From: an uncultured Acidimicrobiales bacterium
GTDB lineage: Bacteria > Actinomycetota > Acidimicrobiia > Acidimicrobiales > SZUA-35
Direction: 5' to 3'
NCBI GenBank assembly: GCA_938029215.1
Contig: CALHFG010000046.1
Span: 19,333 to 83,332, forward strand
DNA length: 64,000 nt
Part shown: piece after piece, positions 61,520-64,000 of the stretch
Numbering within the stretch: position 1 is the stretch's first letter
Layout of the letters: each line of letters starts with the position of its first letter
Position numbers and translations under genes: made by a program
The notes under the pieces: model-generated
Told to the model about the DNA's origin: nothing
What the model saw: only the letters and a program-made list of their open reading frames with translations
The model's database searches: none

Positions 61520-62917
61520 ATGAAACGCAAACTCGCACTAGCAGCAGGACTGACAACAGCCGGATTCATGCTGTACGCAAGCCCGGCATCGGCAGAAGCG
61601 GTCGATACGAGCAACCCGCAGGTGTTCGTGGACAACGCGTTCATCGTCATCTGCGCTGCGTTGGTTATCTTCATGCAGGCCGGGTTCGCCATGGTGGAAG
61701 CGGGCCTCACCCGCTCCAAGAACGCGGCTCACATGATGCTCAAGAACCTCCTCGACTTCGTGGTCGGCGCCGTGGGCTTCTCACTGATCGGCTACCACAT
61801 CGCATTCAACGGGAACCAGTGGATCGGGTTTGAATGGCTGTGGACCGGACCGCTCGAGTCCGCCACGGTGGCGCCGAACCTCACGATGCCGGTTCACCTC
61901 CTCTTCAACCTCGGTTTCGCCGCCGCGGCAGCAACCATCGTTTCGGGTGCGGTTGCCGAGCGGGTCCAGTTCCGGGCCTATTTCCTCTACGCATTCTTCA
62001 TCGCCGGTCTGCTCTACCCGATCGTGGTGAGCTGGGTCTGGGGTGGCGGTTGGTTGACCGAAATGGGCTTCATCGACCTCGCCGGCTCCGCGGTTGTCCA
62101 CATCACCGGTGGCGCTGCAGCTCTGACCGGTGTGCTCATCCTCGGTCCCCGGATCGGACGATTCGACGAGTCGGGCAACTCAATTCCGATCCCCGGCCAC
62201 AACGTGCCCCTGGCCATCCTGGGTGTGTTCATCCTCACCATTGGCTGGTTCGGCTTCAACGCTGGCTCGGTTCTGACCGCAGACCTCACCATTGGCTGGG
62301 TTGCAACCATGACCGCCATCAGCGCTGGCGCCGGCGGAATTGGCGCAACCGTGGCCTCCTGGATCACGCTAAAGACCCCCGACGTAACACTCATCGGAAA
62401 CGGGGTGTTGGGTGGCCTCGTAGCAGTTACGGCCGGAGCCCTCAATGTGTCCCTCATCGGTGCGCTCATGATCGGCTTCGTCGCCGGTGTGCTTGCGGCA
62501 AACGGCGTGCTTCTCCTCGACCGCTTCGGTCTCGACGATCCCGTCGGCGCCATCCCGGTTCACCTCTTCGGTGGCCTATGGGGAACGATCGCTGTTGGAA
62601 TCTTCGCTGACCCGTCCACTACGGCCGAAGGCGTCGCGGGCCTGCTTTATGGCGGTTCCCCCTCGCTTCTGATCACCCAGATCACCGGCGCCACCGCCAT
62701 CTTCGGCTTCATCACGGTTTGTACCGCAGTGATGTTCAGCGTCATGAAGGCCACCAACACTCTCCGGGTGACCGCCGCCGAGGAGATGATCGGTCTCGAC
62801 ATCGCCGAGCACGCAACGCCCGCCTACAACGACGACTACGTGGACTACAGCAACGTCGACGTAAACGACCACGACGAATTCGACGCATTCCTCGATGAAC
62901 TAATCGCCGCAGAATGA
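61520..62917 (+). CDS. amt: Ammonium transporter
   Basis: 465 aa from ATG 61520 (frame open from GTG 61430, which would put a non-signal-like extension ahead). Signal peptide MKRKLALAAG... with ASPASA cleavage, then 11 TMs. The twin pore histidines are His194 (AVVHITGGAAAL) and His348 (IPVHLFGGLWG). The Phe gate region VMVEAG-like AMVEAGLTRSKN and DFVVG are present. The C-terminus IGLDIAEHATPAY is followed by an acidic tail. No glnK (PII) gene is adjacent; a SHOCT protein follows instead, 13 bp away. Confidence 0.96.
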   Translation: MKRKLALAAGLTTAGFMLYASPASAEAVDTSNPQVFVDNAFIVICAALVIFMQAGFAMVEAGLTRSKNAAHMMLKNLLDFVVGAVGFSLIGYHIAFNGNQWIGFEWLWTGPLESATVAPNLTMPVHLLFNLGFAAAAATIVSGAVAERVQFRAYFLYAFFIAGLLYPIVVSWVWGGGWLTEMGFIDLAGSAVVHITGGAAALTGVLILGPRIGRFDESGNSIPIPGHNVPLAILGVFILTIGWFGFNAGSVLTADLTIGWVATMTAISAGAGGIGATVASWITLKTPDVTLIGNGVLGGLVAVTAGALNVSLIGALMIGFVAGVLAANGVLLLDRFGLDDPVGAIPVHLFGGLWGTIAVGIFADPSTTAEGVAGLLYGGSPSLLITQITGATAIFGFITVCTAVMFSVMKATNTLRVTAAEEMIGLDIAEHATPAYNDDYVDYSNVDVNDHDEFDAFLDELIAAE

Positions 62918-62930
62918 TTGGACAACACCC

Positions 62931-63308
62931 ATGAGTGAGCAAAACATCGACGTAGTCCGCAAGGCACGAGAGCGTCTGCAGGCTCAGGAACTGGTAGATC
63001 GCGATGCCGCCGCACCCGAGGCGCCACAAGCCGCTCGTCGAAGTGGTCGTGCGCCCGGAGCGCCCAACCCCAAGGACGACAACGTCCTCATGTATCGAGG
63101 TCGAGTAATCCGAGGTGGCGGTGGCGGAGCCCCCGGCGCACCCTCAGGTGGTGGGCAAGCTGGCCGTGGCCGCGGCCGAGGCGGCTCGGGAGGCGGCGCC
63201 TCCGACGTGAAGGCCAAGCTGCAACAGCTCACCGACCTGTTCAACGACGGCCTGCTCACCAAGCAGGAATACGACGCCAAACGGGCCGAGATCATCAACA
63301 GCCTCTAG
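62931..63308 (+). CDS. SHOCT-domain protein with Gly/Arg-rich linker
   Basis: 125 aa. N-terminal charged helix (VRKARERLQAQELVDRD), a central Gly/Arg/Pro-rich stretch (about 60-92), then a C-terminal SHOCT domain at about 93-125: VKAKLQQLTDLFNDGLLTKQEYDAKRAEI, the L-xx-L-xx-L-xx-G-xI/LTxxEYxxKKxxL pattern. Such domains act as small protein-interaction modules at C-termini. Co-directional with amt. Confidence 0.85.
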   Translation: MSEQNIDVVRKARERLQAQELVDRDAAAPEAPQAARRSGRAPGAPNPKDDNVLMYRGRVIRGGGGGAPGAPSGGGQAGRGRGRGGSGGGASDVKAKLQQLTDLFNDGLLTKQEYDAKRAEIINSL

Positions 63309-63354
63309 CGGTCTCCCCACACTCGCGAAACACCGAGCCCTGGTTGGGTGGCGC

Positions 63355-63426
63355 GATCCGCGGCTCGTTCGCCACGCACCGCAAAAGAGCAGCCCCCGGC
63401 TCTGGAGGGGTCCCCCTGAAGGGGAC
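63355..63426 (+). repeat. GC-rich intergenic repeat, copy A
   Basis: 72 bp from GATCCGCGG to GGGGAC. It shares a run of about 43 identical bases with copy B (starting AAAAGAGCAGCCCCCGG), inside which GTCCCC-CTGAA-GGGGAC is a perfect hairpin. The upstream flank (CACCGAGCCCTGGTTGGG) is also similar to the flank of copy D (CATCGAGTCCCTGTTGGC). Confidence 0.85.
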
Positions 63427-63448
63427 AAAACAGGCTTCTTGGGTAAGT

Positions 63449-63599
63449 CGCAATACGTCTACCCAAAGACTCTGAGATCCGCGGTGCGTTCGCCCCGCAG
63501 CGCAAAAGAGCAGCCCCCGGCTCTGGAGGGGTCCCCCTGAAGGGGAGAACGCAGGTCTACCCAAAACATCGTTGCAAGCCTGTGGGTAAACGTATTGCG
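63449..63599. mobile_element. Possible miniature inverted-repeat element
   Basis: Copy B bounded by the 17-bp near-perfect inverted repeat described above. No transposase and no clear target-site duplication are seen; 151 bp is within the MITE range. Could also be a purely structural palindromic unit. Confidence 0.4.
63476..63547 (+). repeat. GC-rich intergenic repeat, copy B (with 17-bp inverted flanks)
   Basis: 72 bp, same length as copy A, differing mainly in the GTTCGCCCCGCAGCGC part. Flanked by a 17-bp inverted repeat: CGCAATACGTCTACCCA at 63449-63465 and TGGGTAAACGTATTGCG at 63583-63599 (one mismatch). The unit 63449-63599 is 151 bp. Confidence 0.85.
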
Positions 63600-63620
63600 T
63601 CCACTCACGAAACCTGCGTT

Positions 63621-63687
63621 GTCCCTCCGGGGGCCCCTCAAACGCCGGGGGCTGCTTTGCCTTCGGCGCGACACTAACCAACCGCGG
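63621..63687 (-). repeat. GC-rich intergenic repeat, copy C (inverted)
   Basis: Read on the minus strand it runs CCGCGG...GCAAAGCAGCCCCCGGCG...GAGGGGCCCCCGGAGGGAC, matching the ordered landmarks of A and B with more substitutions. Followed on the minus strand by AACGCAGG, the same tail as copy B. Confidence 0.75.
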
Positions 63688-63755
63688 GTTCTCACCGTTT
63701 CACACAGCAACGCGCTCATCCCTCCGGGAAGCATCGAGTCCCTGTTGGCTCAGGC

Positions 63756-63825
63756 GATCCGCGGAGCGTTCGCCACGTAGCGCAAAAGAACCCCTCCGGT
63801 TCCGCGGAGTCCCCCTGAAGGGGAG
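63756..63825 (+). repeat. GC-rich intergenic repeat, copy D
   Basis: GATCCGCGGAGCGTTCGCC...GCAAAAGAACCCCTCCGG...AGTCCCCCTGAAGGGGAG. Two bases shorter than A/B in the middle. Its tail GATCGCAGGTACCCAAAACA matches the tail of copy B (GAACGCAGGTCTACCCAAAACA). Confidence 0.8.
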
Positions 63826-63941
63826 ATCGCAGGTACCCAAAACAGCGACGGAGGGCGGTGGGCAAGCGCGGTACGGGCGGGAAATGGGACCAAAAGCGGT
63901 GAAACTACCACCATGGGTGGGGGTTGGTGGCGGGGGGAGAT

Positions 63942-63964
63942 CATTTCGATACGGTGACGAAATG
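63942..63964. promoter_or_regulatory. Inverted repeat near right edge
   Basis: CATTTCG-N9-CGAAATG, perfect 7-bp arms, in a purine-rich stretch after the repeat cluster. It may belong to the regulatory region of a gene beyond the edge. The sequence from 63826 to 64000 holds no convincing gene. Confidence 0.35.
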
Positions 63965-64000
63965 GGTGTGGGGCTCAAAATCTGTTCGTTCGCGCGCCGA

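Noticed and set aside
63355..63825. CRISPR array
   Set aside because: Units are about 70 bp, irregularly spaced and in both orientations; no short regular repeat-spacer pattern and no cas genes.
63295..63978. Minus-strand frames of 66-128 aa in the repeat cluster
   Set aside because: They consist of translated repeat units (recurring FRGTP/GGPLQSRG pieces) and have no ribosome-binding site.

Overview
The window reads as chromosomal DNA of a high-GC actinobacterium, most likely from a deep lineage such as the Acidimicrobiia. Three things point that way. The mycothiol glycosyltransferase MshA is present. Rex-HemA-HemC-HemD lie in one operon, with HemL and HemB elsewhere. Other actinobacterial families include an RsiG-like anti-sigma, a pair of ArsA ATPases and F420-type oxidoreductases. 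The lineage is inferred from gene content only. I see no rRNA, integrase, transposase, CRISPR array or phage gene; the one RNA gene is tRNA-Pro(CGG) at 3.9 kb.

Layout. 0-3 kb: a truncated NfeD-type membrane protease divergent from two overlapping ArsA/Get3-like ATPases. 3-8.2 kb: signalling cluster with a STAS protein, two stand-alone receivers, a dCache sensor histidine kinase, an Hpt protein and a LuxR-type response regulator. 8.2-15 kb: DDAH-like amidinohydrolase, a MacB/LolCDE-like ABC exporter, hemL and hemB. 15-18 kb: ECF sigma/anti-sigma pair and a SirB1-like protein. 18-22 kb: glycine-betaine-type ABC importer (divergent binding protein, ATPase with a CBS-like tail, and a permease made of two fused permease units), followed by a membrane desaturase fused to a Rieske domain. 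24-33 kb: two MFS exporters, guanine deaminase, a lipoprotein, a PhyH dioxygenase and small enzymes. 33-43 kb: a TetR-controlled oxidoreductase with twin operators, a lysozyme-like lipoprotein, an AlkZ-like protein and assorted enzymes. 43-49 kb: a large LuxR/TPR regulator, then rex-hemA-hemC-hemD read right to left. 49-57 kb: acyl-CoA ligase, CAP protein, LLM flavoenzyme, lipoprotein, then a tightly coupled mshA-proC-SAM hydrolase-microprotein-ybjN run with an XRE regulator just upstream. 57-63 kb: RsiG-like c-di-GMP anti-sigma candidate, CdsA-like membrane protein overlapping a MoaD/ThiS-like protein, phosphatase, lipoprotein, and ammonium transporter with a SHOCT protein. 63.3-64 kb: no gene, but a cluster of about 70-bp GC-rich repeats in both orientations.

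How the genes fit together. The 4.7-8.2 kb block has all the parts of a His-Asp-His-Asp phosphorelay. The hem genes (rex-hemACD here, hemL and hemB about 31 kb away) cover the C5 route from glutamyl-tRNA to uroporphyrinogen III, probably under Rex redox control. The 53.5-57.3 kb operon joins mycothiol synthesis (mshA) to proline synthesis (proC) and SAM hydrolysis by one-base or four-base overlaps.

The most unusual items are: the RsiG-like protein, with one perfect and one near-perfect c-di-GMP signature; two unlisted transmembrane microproteins (29 aa at 53997-54086 and 46 aa at 33529-33669) locked into operons; the desaturase-Rieske fusion beside the double permease; and the repeat cluster at the right edge, one copy of which has 17-bp inverted flanks like a miniature mobile element.
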